A program made the translations under genes and the position numbers. The notes below the pieces were generated by a model. It did not search any database. It worked only from the letters and a program-made list of their open reading frames with translations, and was not told the origin of the DNA. Positions 23,956 through 35,669 of a stretch of 64,000 nucleotides of DNA are shown one piece after another (position 1 is the first letter of the stretch; the number at the start of each line of letters is the position of its first letter). Source of the stretch: Tretioscincus oriximinensis (taxonomy: Eukaryota > Chordata > Lepidosauria > Squamata > Gymnophthalmidae); the NCBI GenBank assembly GCA_022410635.1, contig JAJVDF010000165.1:1062434-1126433 (forward strand), read 5' to 3'.

Positions 23956-25075
23956 TTAGCCTCATGATGAGGTGGAAATACCCCAAAGAAGATGTTTGTA
24001 GATTTCCTATGTCACAGGGCCAGTTAGACAGAATAACAAGGAGGATCGACACGGTTTCAAAAATATTGCCCACTGTTTCATTCATCAGACTATAACTTTG
24101 CAGTAAGTCGTCAAACAGTTCAGTCATAGCATATTCTAGTCGTGATCAAATAAATTCTCCATTATCACTGACTCATTCTTCTTCCCCATGACAAATAGAA
24201 GAAAATAGTCTAGCCAAGTAGGTAAGCAATCGGTGCTATTCCCCCACAAATGGCACAGATTATGTGTGACTTGGTATTAAGCCATTTCTAAAATCAGGCA
24301 GCATGTTCCTTCAGATTCCCTGTAATTTTCTTTTCTTTCCTCTAAAGCAACAGAGATTCCAAATCTTATTATCTGTCCCTTTTTTTCTCCCAAGTCTTAC
24401 ATTCTGTAAATCCCCATTTTCCTCTGTCCTTCCCTTTGCTTTTGTTCCACAACCCTTCATTTCTTCCTTGCCTGCAAAGCCTTATTTTCCTCCTCCTAAC
24501 TTCCCTAGCAAATACAGCTAAGCCACTCAGCCTCCAAATATCCATTTCATTATCCTTCTTCTTATCTGGAGCATGCAGACATGACCAGTATGAACACACA
24601 GACAGGCAGTGAATTACACTGATGTACACATATAGATAAGTACAAGTAGTTCCAAGTGCTTCATGTAAAAAAAAAAGCATTTTCAAACTTTTGATAGATG
24701 AAAAATTATTTGAAAAATTGCACCACAAATGCCAGGCTAAGGAACTTTATTTATTTATTTATTAGTAAGTCCAAAATTTCATTCACATAGGAAATTGCAT
24801 CAGCTTGTTTCTTTGTTCCACAATGTCATAAAACTCACCAGACTTCACCAAAATAAAAACATCGTATAAGACAATGGTTATATTATTTTCCCTCGACATG
24901 TATGCAAGTCTGGAGATTTTATATTATCTTCTTTTATTCCACTAAGGCTGCACACAGCTATTTTCTGCCATGACTCCCCTTTGCAATTGGGAATGTTACA
25001 GTCTTCAACAGGCAAGATCTATTTAAAGGTCCAAATCTGGGAGAGAAAAACTGGTTGCGGAGATCCTGACTCTGT
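23956..25075. other. no gene seen
   Basis: AT-rich, with a CT-rich patch near 24310-24520. No supported gene. Confidence 0.45.
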
Positions 25076-25267
25076 GAAGAAGAAGAAGAAGAAGAAGAAG
25101 AAGAAGAAGAAGAAGAAGAAGAAGAAGAAGAAGAAGAAGAAGAAGAAGAAGAAGAAGAAGAAGAAGAAGAANAAGAAGAAGAAGAAGAAGAAGAAGAAGA
25201 AGAAGAAGAAGAAGAAGAAGAAGAAGAAGAAGAAGAAGAAGAAGAAGAAGAAGAAGAAGAAGAAGAA
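25076..25267 (+). repeat. (GAA)64 tract with one N
   Basis: 192 bp of GAA with an ambiguous base at 25172. The true allele length may differ from the assembly. The poly-Lys, poly-Ser and poly-Leu frames across it are artefacts. Confidence 0.95.
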
Positions 25268-25540
25268 CTGGGCACTTATAGTCTGCTTTTCTCAAAGCAG
25301 CATACAAGGGTATTTTGCCCAAAGTCTTACCTTCTATCTTTCCCACCAGGCTGTGGTGGTTCCCATGTATCTACTTGCAGTCAGTTGCAATTTCTTGCAA
25401 TTCTTGCTTTCGAATAGCTGGGTTGGCTAGATCCAGAGGCTAGTGGAAGGTGCTCACCCCTCCCCACATCCAACACAGGGCTTCAAAACCCCATCTCCTA
25501 GATGAGAGACGGATTCCTTAGCGACTGAGCTATCTGTGCC
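25076..25540 (-). mobile_element. tRNA-derived SINE with expanded GAA tail, copy 3
   Basis: Minus-strand copy. The head at the right edge is GGCACAGATAGCTCAGTCGC and the B-box region GTTTTGAAGCCC lies near 25485. The body carries CACAGCCTGGTGGG. The tail at the left is about 64 GAA units (TTC on the element strand), containing the single N of the window at 25172. The N may hide an assembly gap or collapsed repeat. Confidence 0.8.
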
Positions 25541-25916
25541 AGAAACAAACAAAATATGATGATAGGAGCCATCTGAAAATTAGCACTTTGCTAAAATGTT
25601 CCTTTTGCTAAGTACTCTCTGTTCTTTCATGATGAAGTTTTCAACAAGTGCAGTAATACTGGCAAATGCTATTGCACACTGTTTATCAACTAGTGGAAAC
25701 AATACAGTACTTAAAAAAAATCTGTATTTCATCACACTCCGGTTTTCCATAAAAGAATAACTATCCAAAAATGCCCCATCACACATATACTGCTTAACAA
25801 AGTCCAATCCACATTTCCATTTAGGGTGAAAAAACTCTAATTTAGGGAAAAATGAGAGGTAATTTGCAGGCAAGATAATGCATGGTCTGCCTTTCTCTCC
25901 TTTCATGAGCATTCTA
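25541..25916. other. no gene seen
   Basis: AT-rich. The 131-codon minus-strand open frame (25580-25975) partly overlaps a MITE and has no recognisable domain. Confidence 0.45.
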
Positions 25917-26030
25917 AAGCTGTATCCATTTAATCCAGTATAACTGGATATTTGGAATAAAGCAGACCAGGCCATACTTTATTTCAGAATATCCAAGTGT
26001 ATTGGAGTAAGAGAATTTTCATAGCAGCCT
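25917..26030. mobile_element. palindromic MITE (GGCTGCATCC family)
   Basis: AGCTGTATCCATTTAATCC at the left and the inverse GCAGCCTAAG at the right, with GGATATTTGGAATAAAGC and ATACTTTATTTCAGAATATCC as imperfect arms. Diverged relative of 3707-3855. Confidence 0.5.
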
Positions 26031-26208
26031 AAGCTAGGATAGATGGTTTAGAGATGGGATGAGGATGTGAGTGCCATATGTCATCATCTCTAAGGTACTT
26101 TTGAGACATTCTTTATATTTTGTTTCAGAGAAATAGCCGTGTTAGTCTAGCAGAAAGTCCAGCAAAGGAGCTATCAGCACTTTGAGACTAACTTGAGAAA
26201 AGTGGTTG

Positions 26209-26246
26209 GCATAAGCTTTCGTAGACAGGTCTACTTCTTCAGATGC
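26209..26246 (-). other. hammerhead-ribozyme-like motif, copy C left arm
   Basis: Read on the minus strand: GCAT, CTGAAGA, A, GTAGAC-CT-GTCTAC, GAA, AGCT, T, ATGC. All expected core positions are present. Confidence 0.6.
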
Positions 26247-26264
26247 TGAGGGATTAGTCCCTCA

Positions 26265-26302
26265 GCATCTGAAGAAGTAGACCTGTCTACGAAAGCTTAT
26301 GC
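26265..26302 (+). other. hammerhead-ribozyme-like motif, copy C right arm
   Basis: Same 38-nt motif as the left arm, on the plus strand. Stem I is GCAT/ATGC, stem II is GTAGAC/GTCTAC, and stem III is the palindrome AGCT with no loop, so an active fold would probably need a dimer. Confidence 0.6.
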
Positions 26303-26366
26303 CAACCACTTTTCTCAAGTTAGTCTCAAAGTGCTGCTAGCTCCTTTGCTGGACTTTATATTTTGT

Positions 26367-29007
26367 GTGAATGCAGCCCAGATTAACCCAGGTATGTTCT
26401 GTTTAGGAATCATTTTTATTTGTCACCCAACTCGATCAGGATCAACAACACATCTGTTATTTCTTTGTACAAAGCAAAGAATTGAAGAAGAAATTAGAGG
26501 TGCAAATAGGTGAAAATCATGATACATGTAAAATTACTGCTTAGGTTAGCCATTCCTTTAGATAATAAAATACAGGAAAAGGAACACAACAGGATTTATT
26601 TATTTATTTCTAAGTACCTCATTTTCTCACTTTGATTTTTCTGGATCAGTCGTCCCGGATACACACATCTCTTGGAAATCATAGTGTCATTCTGAGTGGA
26701 ATATATTCTCCTGTTCATCTACCAGATGGATGAGTCTTATGAACTCAATTGGATTATAGTACCCAAACCCAGTATTGGAAGACTGGATTAGGGCCACCCC
26801 TGCACTTGCTGATCGTGCAGACAGACAAGAAATCTACAAGACTCTCTTCCATGTCTGATGCTGTTTATAGAAGCCCTGACCTGCACTTAGTAAACTTTGT
26901 TCATGTGGGACAGAGCATAGATGGCAATACGATGTCCAAATAGGCATTCCAGTCTGCTGTAATGGTAGATACACTGTTACAACATCACCTAAATTTTGAT
27001 AATTAAATATGCTTTGCCAAGCTGGAAGGGATCTAGGAGACCATTTAAAAGTTACGGAACCTGCCGTGTCCTAGCTGGCTTCAGAAAAACGTAGCAAGAG
27101 GAAAAAGAATAACTTTTGAATCTAATCCCTCCTCCCAAGTTGGTGACAAGTAGGAAAACAATTTTAGAGGAGCAGGAGAGGTAATTCAAACACTCACACT
27201 TGCAGTTCTGAAGACAAAGTTCTGGTATCTTCTGGTTTAATATTAAGACTTGGTATTAGAAAATAACTACAAATTAATAATATTGGGAGGGATTGCTAAC
27301 TAGAACTTAACAAAGGAAATACTTTAATCTTCTGAGCGGTTTCCTGCTTTTCCTTCTTAAGGGATTGTCCCTTTGTCTGGACAATAGAATTGGCCTGTGG
27401 CAATTCTGCTGCAGACAAATTCATTATTTTCTCCATTAGCATAGAAAACTTATAATCGGGCTAGCTAGTTATCTCTTCCAAATTCATCTCCATAGCAAAT
27501 GATGCACAAGGCAGGACTTCATCCCAGCATCAGCAACTCCTCGATTTCCTTTAGCAGAGAAAAATATAAGGAATTTGGAATCTTTCTCTTGCCTCTCCCG
27601 CCTGCTGGAGGACCCAAACTGCAAGTTACTCTTCTTTTCTCATCCTCTCCTTATTCCCTCTTGTCATCCCATCAACCTCTTCTTCTCTGCTGTGAGATAA
27701 CTATTTTATTGGCCTTCCTTCCCTCCTTCCCTCCTTCCCTCCCTCCCTTCATCTTCCCTCCTTTTTTCAACTGAATCTTAGCCTCAGAGAAAAGCCTGCA
27801 TTCTGCCATTAAAGCCAGTTTGCTGTTTTCTTTTTAAGTGATCCTTTCTCCCTTCTTGGTGATATTTAATAAATAAATAGTTATATTTAATGGTGTCTAG
27901 AGGGTTTTTTGAAATCACTACCAGTTGATTTTCTATTATTAAAATCTATCACCTTAAAAATTCTGCTTGGATTGTGCCTGGGAAGATTCCCCATTTACCA
28001 CTCTAAATTCCCCTGACCAAGAAGGAGTGTGAATAGAATGCCTCAGTGATCGATTATAACACGGGGAACCCACTTCGATATTGTAGCAAGATATAAGACC
28101 AAAGTACCCCCAAAAGGTTAGGGATGAGGAGGTAATCCTGAAAATGGAGACAAGTTTTGCTTGCCTCCATAATTCAGATTGGCCTTGCTTGTACGTTCGT
28201 AGACATGTTTACTTAGGTCAACTACTGATCCCGAATCAAAGGTCTTTTTATCAGAATCTTGTGTCACCTAAAAGAGTGAGGGGGTGCCAGTGGTGAGTGG
28301 GGCCTTTTGTTTCGTACCAACAAGGAAAAAAAGACTATTGTGAAAGCTTACATTCCAGAACAAAGATTGTGCAGAAAGATCCAAAGTGCAAAGAAACGAA
28401 GCTCCTGATTACACAGAAAGAACCCTCAAGTATATAGGGGCTATATTTATTCTTCATCAGATCTCTAAAGGCTATGTACATACTAGCAATGGATATTATC
28501 AAAACAAATACAGTCTCTTCTCTTTTTAAAGTAAATTTAACTATTGTAAAATAAATCAGTTTTATGACATGAAAGGCTGTCATTTGCAAACAAAATATCA
28601 GAGGACAGTCATCAAAATGAAACAGCTGAAAATAGTACCATTGGATTAATAAAGCTTTAGAATGATATTTTGTTGAATCGAGCATAGCATGACCTATATT
28701 GGAAACTGAAGGAATTATGGTGATTATATTGAGATTATGCCAGAAAGGAGCTTGGCTGCATTATTAAAACTGGGATGAAGCAGCTTTTGCTACAAAATGC
28801 AATACTAAGTGGCCATGGACAGAGTAAATTATAGTCTGCAATAAAAGCTATGCACATTGCCCTTTGCTAAAAATGATGTTATAAATAAATGTTGTTATTA
28901 TTGTTGTTGTTGTTCATTTTCTGCATCTTCTTCATCTTGTTGTTGTTCTTCATCTTCTTCTTCATCTTCTTCTTCATCTTCTTCTCCATCTTCTTCTCCT
29001 CGTCCTC
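26367..29007. other. no gene seen
   Basis: AT-rich intergenic sequence with a CCTT-rich patch near 27717-27770 and a mixed TTG/TTC-rich stretch near 28895-29005. The open frames of 60-116 codons have no recognisable domains. Confidence 0.45.
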
Positions 29008-29323
29008 GTCATTAATTATTATTATTTTATTGACATAAAAGCAACAGTACACCACAGCCAACGAGATAGATATGCTGGATTTCGTATCTCAATATCACAA
29101 AGTAGAACACTTCCCAAGCGTCTAGGACTGTGTGATGTATTTTCGTATGATGCGCGCAGATCCGAGCAAAGTGGCTTTTTGCAATTGACAGATGGTGATT
29201 TTGTCAATGCCAATTGTCTTCAAGTGTTGGGCCAGGTCTTTGGGTACAGCCCCCAGTGTGCCGATTACCACTGGAATCACTTTCACTGGTTTGTGCCAGA
29301 GTCGCTGTAGTTCAATTTTCAGG

Positions 29324-29392
<69 letters not shown>
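29008..29392 (-). mobile_element. non-LTR LINE ORF C-terminus and 3' end (Dong/R4-like?)
   Basis: On the minus strand, 29326 to about 29140 encodes a peptide with PVKVIPVVIGTLGAVPKDLA, continuing QHLKTIGIDKI and LQKATLLGSARIIRKY. This is a C-terminal motif common in reptile and invertebrate non-LTR elements. It is followed by a stop and a 3' region with CAATAAAATAATAATAATTA near 29020. Frameshifts or stops break the frame. The clade is a guess from memory. Confidence 0.5.
29334..29392 (+). repeat. (ATT)n microsatellite
   Basis: About 19 ATT units next to the LINE fragment. Confidence 0.9.
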
Positions 29393-30514
29393 GTAGAGGA
29401 AGGAAGGAAGAAAGGAGAGCACAGGAAACAACATGGTAAATTTAGCTCAACTTTCCAGGGGATATGAACAGGGCTCTTTGGGAGAAAGGAATTTTTGGAT
29501 CAAGTGAAAATTACAAACTGCACATGAAAGCATAGAAAAAATCCATTAATTAAGAAGTTATTAAGATGGATTGGACATGGTGATAAAGATCTATAGTGCC
29601 TTCTTGTCATCTTTAGGCAAGCGTTGGTAGGAATAAAAAGGATGGGAAAGTACCTGTCTTGCTATCTTCCTTCCTTCCTTTCTTGTTTATGTCAAGATGA
29701 AGAATTTCATGATTTTAGTGTCCATGGTCATTTTTTGTAGGTGCTTTAAGTCTGGAGTTCAAATTTAAGTTATTTTTCCACAAAAGCTTCTGTTCTCTCT
29801 CATTTAGATCAGGGCCAGAGTACAGGGGAAGGAATGTCTTGAGCTTTTCTTCCTTCTTGACACACAATTTGTACATTTATGCATCACCTTCTCCCATCAC
29901 ACACCTATTAGTCACAGATGGGGAAATCCTGTTTAAGCCTGCATGTTCTTCATGGTGAACAGCAGGGAAATTCTAGTATCAGGTTTCAACTAAACCTTTT
30001 TATGGAAACTGGCTAACAAAGATCTCTGTGATTTTTATATCTAGGTGTTTGGGGTGGAGAATCATACACAATCTTTCTTAGCTCTACCTGTACCACCACA
30101 TTGCATAGCTTAGAACAACAGTGGCAATTTTCACTTCTTCACTTTAGCTTTGAGTAGAGCCAGACATCTCTGACAATCCAACTGACTCCATGGACACAAA
30201 TTTTGAATAAAAGCTTAGTGTAAGGCTTTCTTGAGTCCTGTTTGTCTAGGGCCTTAGTAATGTGTTTTAGGGATCTGTTACAATACAGGCTGTGACAGGA
30301 GTTTCCTGTCCCTGTCAATCAAACTGCAGCTGAGTCCTCCCAAAAATGGCTGCAAAGAGGATCCAAACTTAATTTGTAAGTAAATTATCCCCATTGTTTG
30401 AACCATGCAGCCATGCCCATGATCACATGATTCTGTCTGTATGCATATGCATGTCGATTTAATCTGGATTAGATAATGTTAGCATGGTGGTAGACAAGAT
30501 TTATGTGGTCTATC
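29393..30514. other. no gene seen
   Basis: No supported gene. A repeat with TTAGTAATGTGTTTTAGGGA at about 30250 recurs near 37487 and inverted near 18352. Confidence 0.45.
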
Positions 30515-30695
30515 TAGGCTGACCAGATGAACTCTTTTTTTTGGGGGGGGGGGACTCATTTTTGGGGTGCCTCCCAGTTTTATCTGAGGAAAAAAAATAA
30601 AAATAAAAATATTTTTTTAAAAAAATCTTTTTTTGAAAATAATTTCCTCAGAAAAAACCTCCCACCCCCAAAAAAGGGGACATCTGGTCAGCCTA
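30515..30695. mobile_element. foldback MITE, TAGGCTGACCAG family, copy 2
   Basis: Ends TAGGCTGACCAGATGA and the inverse ATCTGGTCAGCCTA. The interior is palindromic (GGGGTGCCTCC, TCTGAGG / CCTCAGAAAAAACC). Same family as 10089-10308. Confidence 0.7.
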
Positions 30696-31044
30696 ACAAT
30701 TAATGAGACAGATTTGATTTGCAATAACACTGTTGCAGTCTCATGGAGACAATGTGTAGTAGTAAGCTCCTTAAACTGGATTCATAAGGCTGTGCATAAA
30801 AGGTCTCTATATCTGCCACATAAACTTGTCCTGAAGTAGAAGAAAATTAGTGACCAGCGGGTTCAAGATGCTTTGCCCTTTGATGGAAAAAAACATGGTT
30901 GTGTCCTTGTTATATAAATTAAACATCAGATCAAAATGCAGTGCCATTTAAACTAACAGACTATGAGCTTTCCACTGCTCCTGAGGACAATACTTTCATT
31001 TAGGACAATGCTTCAAGCCAGCATGGGGAAACGCCATCTCTTTA

Positions 31045-31659
31045 TGGAATGCTAATGGAGGCCACATCTGGAATCCTTGTTCAGTTCTGGTCACCACATT
31101 TCAAGAGGGATATTGTGGAACTAGAGAAGGTGCAGAAAAGGGCAACAAGAATGATCAAAGGTCTGGAGCACCTCCCTTATGAAGTCAGGATCTTCAGCCT
31201 CAAAAGGCGACGTTTGAGAGGTGATCTGATTGAAGTGTACAAAATCATGCATGGGATGGATAGGGTGACTAGAGAAAAAATGTTTTCCCTATCACACAAC
31301 ACTAGGACCAGAGGGCACTCCTTGAAACTGATGGGCAGAAAAATGAGAATTTTTCACCCAAAGAGTAACTGGCCTGTGGAATTTACTTCCTGAAGAGGTA
31401 GTGGTAGCTAACAGCTTGGATAGTTTCAAGACGGGACTAGACAGGTTTATGGACACCAAGGGTATAAATGGGTGATGCTGCCTCCAGGATGGAGCAACAG
31501 GCACGACTCCTGAAATACCATTTGCAGGCAGTCATGAACAGATGCATATTTTGCTTTCCTCTGTTCAGATTGCCCAGGTGGGCCTCTGTGTGAGATAGAA
31601 TGCTGGACTAGATGGGCTGTGGCCTGATCCAGTATGGCTCTTCATATGTTATGTTCTTT
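31045..31659 (+). pseudogene. CR1 LINE: reverse transcriptase C-terminus and 3' end
   Basis: The frame at 31049-31393 encodes the CR1 C-terminal signature VQFWSPHFKRDIVELEKVQK, then RATRMIKGLEHLPYE and LKRRRLRGDLIEVYKIM. It then loses frame and continues into the conserved 3' region, ending in CATATGTTATGTTCTTT. The element is 5'-truncated and not functional. Confidence 0.85.
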
Positions 31660-32599
31660 GGTTCACCAAAATGTGGCCTGAACCTCCTTTTGTCTGCCTT
31701 TTTGCTTTTTTGTGCTCAGCTCCCCAAACCAGCTCTGTGTCAGAAGAACACCACTAGGCACCGTCTACAATGATCTTTACTTCAATATTTGAGAACAATA
31801 GACCAGCAGAATCCAAAATGGCTTCAGGGCTGCCTGCTGGTCTTTCACTATGATGCTGGCAATTTGATAACTTGTTTAACAAGTCTAGATACTCCCTTAC
31901 AGGCAGACAGTAAAGATTGTGGAAGGGTAGAATTATGGCATTCATTCTTGCTCACAGCCATTGCTTCCTAAAGGTATTGCTTCACCCTCCTAATGGTGAA
32001 GTTGACCTTGGATTGGGAGAATCACAAGGTGGTATTTTTCCGCTCCTTAATTAAAATGCCTCCTTAAAATATTTCCTTATTTAGGAGCTAATGTTTTCAG
32101 CAAGACAAAAAACAATACACAAATGTGTTAATTTGCATAATGTGTGGCTCTTTAGATCATTCATAGGTCAATCCTGTTGGGCATGCATAGATGTGTCCTG
32201 TTCTTTAAAGACTGGTAGCAACATTCTTTTATTCCGTTTGTCACCTTGGGTTACACAGAGAAAGAAAAAGCAAAAACCTTCTCTTTAGGTTGTTGCTGGT
32301 GGCAAGGGAGCATAAACTTCCTATTGTATCTGTACTCCAAGAGAATGAAAAGTTCAAGATGAGGGTAAAACATTAACCAATGCTGCATTTCTTCCTTAGG
32401 GAACTTTGATTTTCATTGTCATGGGCTTCTGGTGTCATGTAATGTGCAATGGAAAATTCTCTCTCTTGAACATGATGCAATCCTCCAGCTGAAAGAGACA
32501 ATGGAGACAGATTAATAGGTAATTAGCTGAGAAGAGAGGGGAAAAAATCTCAGGAAACTATCATTAGGTACAGTATCTAGCAGTTCTCCACTTCCATCT
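31660..32599. other. no gene seen
   Basis: Lies between two CR1 fragments. No supported gene. Confidence 0.45.
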
Positions 32600-33536
32600 A
32601 TGTACGATGGGAGAAACTCTATATCTTCAAGCAAGATATTTATAAATGATCCAGATGAAGGAATTGAAGGAAATCTTATCAAATTTGCTGAAGACACAAA
32701 AATAGGCAGTGTTGCTAATACTAAACAAGATAGAGATAGGATTCAAAAAGATCTAGACAAGCTGGAACAATGGGCTGAAACTAACAGAATGGTATTTAAC
32801 AGAGAGAAATGCAAGATCCTACATCTGGGCAAAAATAATGAAAACAGCACACATAGAATGGGAGGAATATGTCTGAGCAGCAACACAGGTGAGAAGGACC
32901 TGGGTGTTTTGGTAGATCACAGATTAAACATGAGTCAACTGTGTGAAGCAGCTGCAAAAAAGACAAACACAATCCTGGGATGTATCAAGAGGGGCATAGA
33001 CTCTCGCTCACGTGAAGTAATTATTCTTCTCTACAGTAATTTGGTATGACTACACTTGGAATACTGTGTTCAGTTCTGGGGACTCCAATTTAAAAAGGAC
33101 ATTGATAAACTAGAGCAAGGATGGTAAGTGGTCTGGAAACCATGTCCTATGAGGAACTGTTAAAGGACCTGGGGATGCTTAGTCTGCAAAAGAGAAGACT
33201 GAGAGGAGACCTGATAGTTGTCTACAAATATTTGAAGGCCTGTCACAGAGCAGAGGGATCAGCACTGTTCTCATCGGCACATGGAAGGACTAGAAACAAT
33301 GGCATGAAACTGCAAGGGAGTAGATTTAGATTAGATATCAGAAAAAACTTTCTAACAGACAGGGTGATAAACCAGTGGAACAGTTTGCCACAGGGGGAGG
33401 TGAGTTCGCCTTCCCTGGAAGTCTTCAAACAGAGACTGGACAGTCATCTGTCTGGGATGGTTTAATGAATCCTGCATTTAGCAGAGAGGTGGACTCGATG
33501 ACCCTGGAGGTCCCTTCCAGCTCTATGATTCTATGA
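32600..33536 (+). pseudogene. CR1 LINE ORF2 fragment, frameshifted, with 3' end
   Basis: The frame at 32600-33047 encodes NDPDEGIEGNLIKFAEDTKI, then WAETNRMVFNREKCKILHLG and EKDLGVLVDHRLNMSQLCEA. This is the end of the CR1 reverse transcriptase and thumb region. The match continues in another frame (EYCVQFWGLQFKKDI), then in 33121-33465 (LQKRRLRGDLIVVYKYLKAC; RLDIRKNFLTDRVINQWNSL). It ends with the tail CTATGATTCTATGA. At least one frameshift and a stop near 33120 break it. It belongs to a different CR1 subfamily from 31045-31659, judged by the ATTCTATGA tail. Confidence 0.85.
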
Positions 33537-33639
33537 AGAAATTAACTGGTTACAACAGTGCCCTGCAGTTACTATCAATAAGCTTGAAAGCCCAAATACC
33601 TGAAAAATTTCTGTCACATTATCCCAAGATCTGCTCTTT

Positions 33640-33745
33640 CCATTCCTTTCTTACTGTTGTTTTAAAATGTTACTAGTTTTTATTGTTTTTCACCCTGAGA
33701 CCTTCAGGTACATGACAGTCTAAATAAATAAATAAATAAATCCAT
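33640..33745 (+). mobile_element. L2-like LINE 3' tail fragment
   Basis: TGTTTTTCACCCTGAGACCTT followed by a (TAAA)n tail. Confidence 0.45.
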
Positions 33746-35467
33746 TGGGAACCCCCATGTATCAAACCACAGAAATGGTTGCCATTACAGTCTTTTATTT
33801 TTGCAGGGTTTAGTTACCATATTTTTAAAACTGTAGAGCCGAATGAGTCCATTGCATTGATTTGTCATTTAGTATTAAAGTGATTTAAAAGAGCTTTATA
33901 GGGTGTGGTCACACGCCTATGTTTAAACCATTTTAAGGATTGAAACAGATTGGGGACAGAAGACACGGTCACTGTTCTCATACATGAAGATCTTTCCAAG
34001 CTGTTTGATTTTCATACTGGTCACTCACGTTCTGGCTTTCCCCTTCCTCATTTTCTGTTTGCGGAGTCACTCTGTGCAGAAGAGATGCCTTTAGAGACTG
34101 ACACATTTTCTGCTCATTGGCTCTGTAACTATCATTTCTTGCAAGGCAGAAGTTTGCAGCTGAAACAGTTCACATTTTCCTTTTTAATTTTAAAAAATCT
34201 TCTTAGTGTTTCTGCACTAAAGTAAGTGACTACAGTAGTAAAACAATGTATTTCATCAGCTCACAAGCTGCTGATACATTGCATTTAGTGCTGCCACAGA
34301 AGAGGGACAGTGCATCCCTAGATAGATCTAGAAAAGATGCTTACAAGAACGCAGACATTACCAGCAAACCTGCCTCAATCTGATGTTGCTCCTTGTGGAG
34401 AATGTGCTGTATGCAAAAATGGTACTCAGGGATACAATGAAAGAAGAATTTGAGGTCTGAACGCTTAATTTTGAAACTATTTTGAAGAAAACTTCAAAAC
34501 GATCTAAAAGCAGATGTGTGACTGCACCCATAATTTTGCTGTTTTCTAAACTGACTGCTTACAATCCCAAAGACTGTTAGATAGAAAGACTAGATGTTTA
34601 ATGATTCCATTAGCATCAGGTTCTAATAGCAGGTTGAATGAGATGTATATGTCACCAGATGCCGAGCAGAATGGCAACGTAACTCTAAATTTGGTTGCAC
34701 ACTATATACGTATCAATTTGTCCTTTGTTCTGAACTGCAAATGGACCCTTGAAGGAAAATTACATCTTAAATGTCCTTTCGGGCATGCATAGTCTGCACT
34801 AGCATGAGGATCACAGGTCCCTATTCCAGGGTATAACCTAGAATAAGGACTAATGCAATAAGTGGCTAATGTGGAAGTGGCTAAGGAAAGACATTTTTAT
34901 TAAAAGAAATATTCAAAATGGACAACTGCATTGCCAAAGGCAAGAACATGGGCATTTGAGAAAGAGACAGAGAAACAGAAACAAGAAATTACTGTCTACA
35001 AAGAGAAAGTGTGAAAAAGTATGTTAAAGGCAAAAAGCAGCCCTCTGAACAGAAATGGAAAGTATTGTAATTGTAAACTCCAGACTTACCACATGAACAG
35101 ATAGGGTTCCTGTTCCGTTAATACTTCATAAAAGAGGGCATTCCTGTAGTGTTCCTGACCAGCCTCACTACTAAAGGAATAGAAACTAGATCGTAACCTT
35201 GGAGGAGCATGAATTTGTGTCTGTATATAACATTTTTCCCCTCAGGCATGTGACTGGCAGGTCCTTTGCTCAAGGTATAAAGCTTAGTGCACAGTTTCTT
35301 TTCAAAAGGAAGGAAGATTTGAAAATGTCTCTCTGCCAATGACAATTCAGGAATAGGTTTGTGTGGGTTTTTATTCATGATCCAACAAAAGTTAGTAAAA
35401 CAAATCCGTGAGAAACTTTTTGTGGGCTTCAGATTATAATTTTTATCAATAAATAGAAAGGGTTAAT
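33746..35467. other. no gene seen
   Basis: AT-rich. A TTATTCCAG-type repeat remnant is near 34800-34850. No coding evidence. Confidence 0.45.
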
Positions 35468-35638
35468 CCACTTTATACCTCTTCAACCTAGCCTTTGGCT
35501 AAAAGAGTGTTGCTTCTCTTCTGACTTTTAGATATTGTATTATGCTGTCTTTTATGTGAATTTTGTATTGTTGTTCTTGTTGTTTGCCACCCTGACTCCC
35601 TCGGGTATGGGGCGGGGTATAAATATAAATAAATAAAC

Positions 35639-35668
<30 letters not shown>
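35468..35668 (+). mobile_element. L2-like LINE 3' end
   Basis: CTCTTCAACCTAGCCTTTGG, then TTTGCCACCCTGACTCC, GGGGCGGGGTATAAATAT and an (AAAT)n tail. Confidence 0.6.

Positions 35669-35669
<1 letters not shown>

Larger units (their letters stand above)
26111..26366 (+). mobile_element. foldback retroposon copy C (hairpin form)
   Basis: Element 26124-26353 lies between perfect 13-bp duplications CTTTATATTTTGT (26111-26123 and 26354-26366). After the leader (TTCAGAGAAATAGCCGTGTT) the left arm and right arm are almost exact inverses, meeting at GGGATTAGTCCC near 26250. The RNA would fold into one hairpin of about 95 bp. Both arms carry an intact hammerhead-like motif, one per strand. Confidence 0.87.

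Noticed and set aside
24958..25430. poly-Ser, poly-Lys and poly-Leu open frames
   Set aside because: Six-frame artefacts of the GAA tract, which also contains an N.
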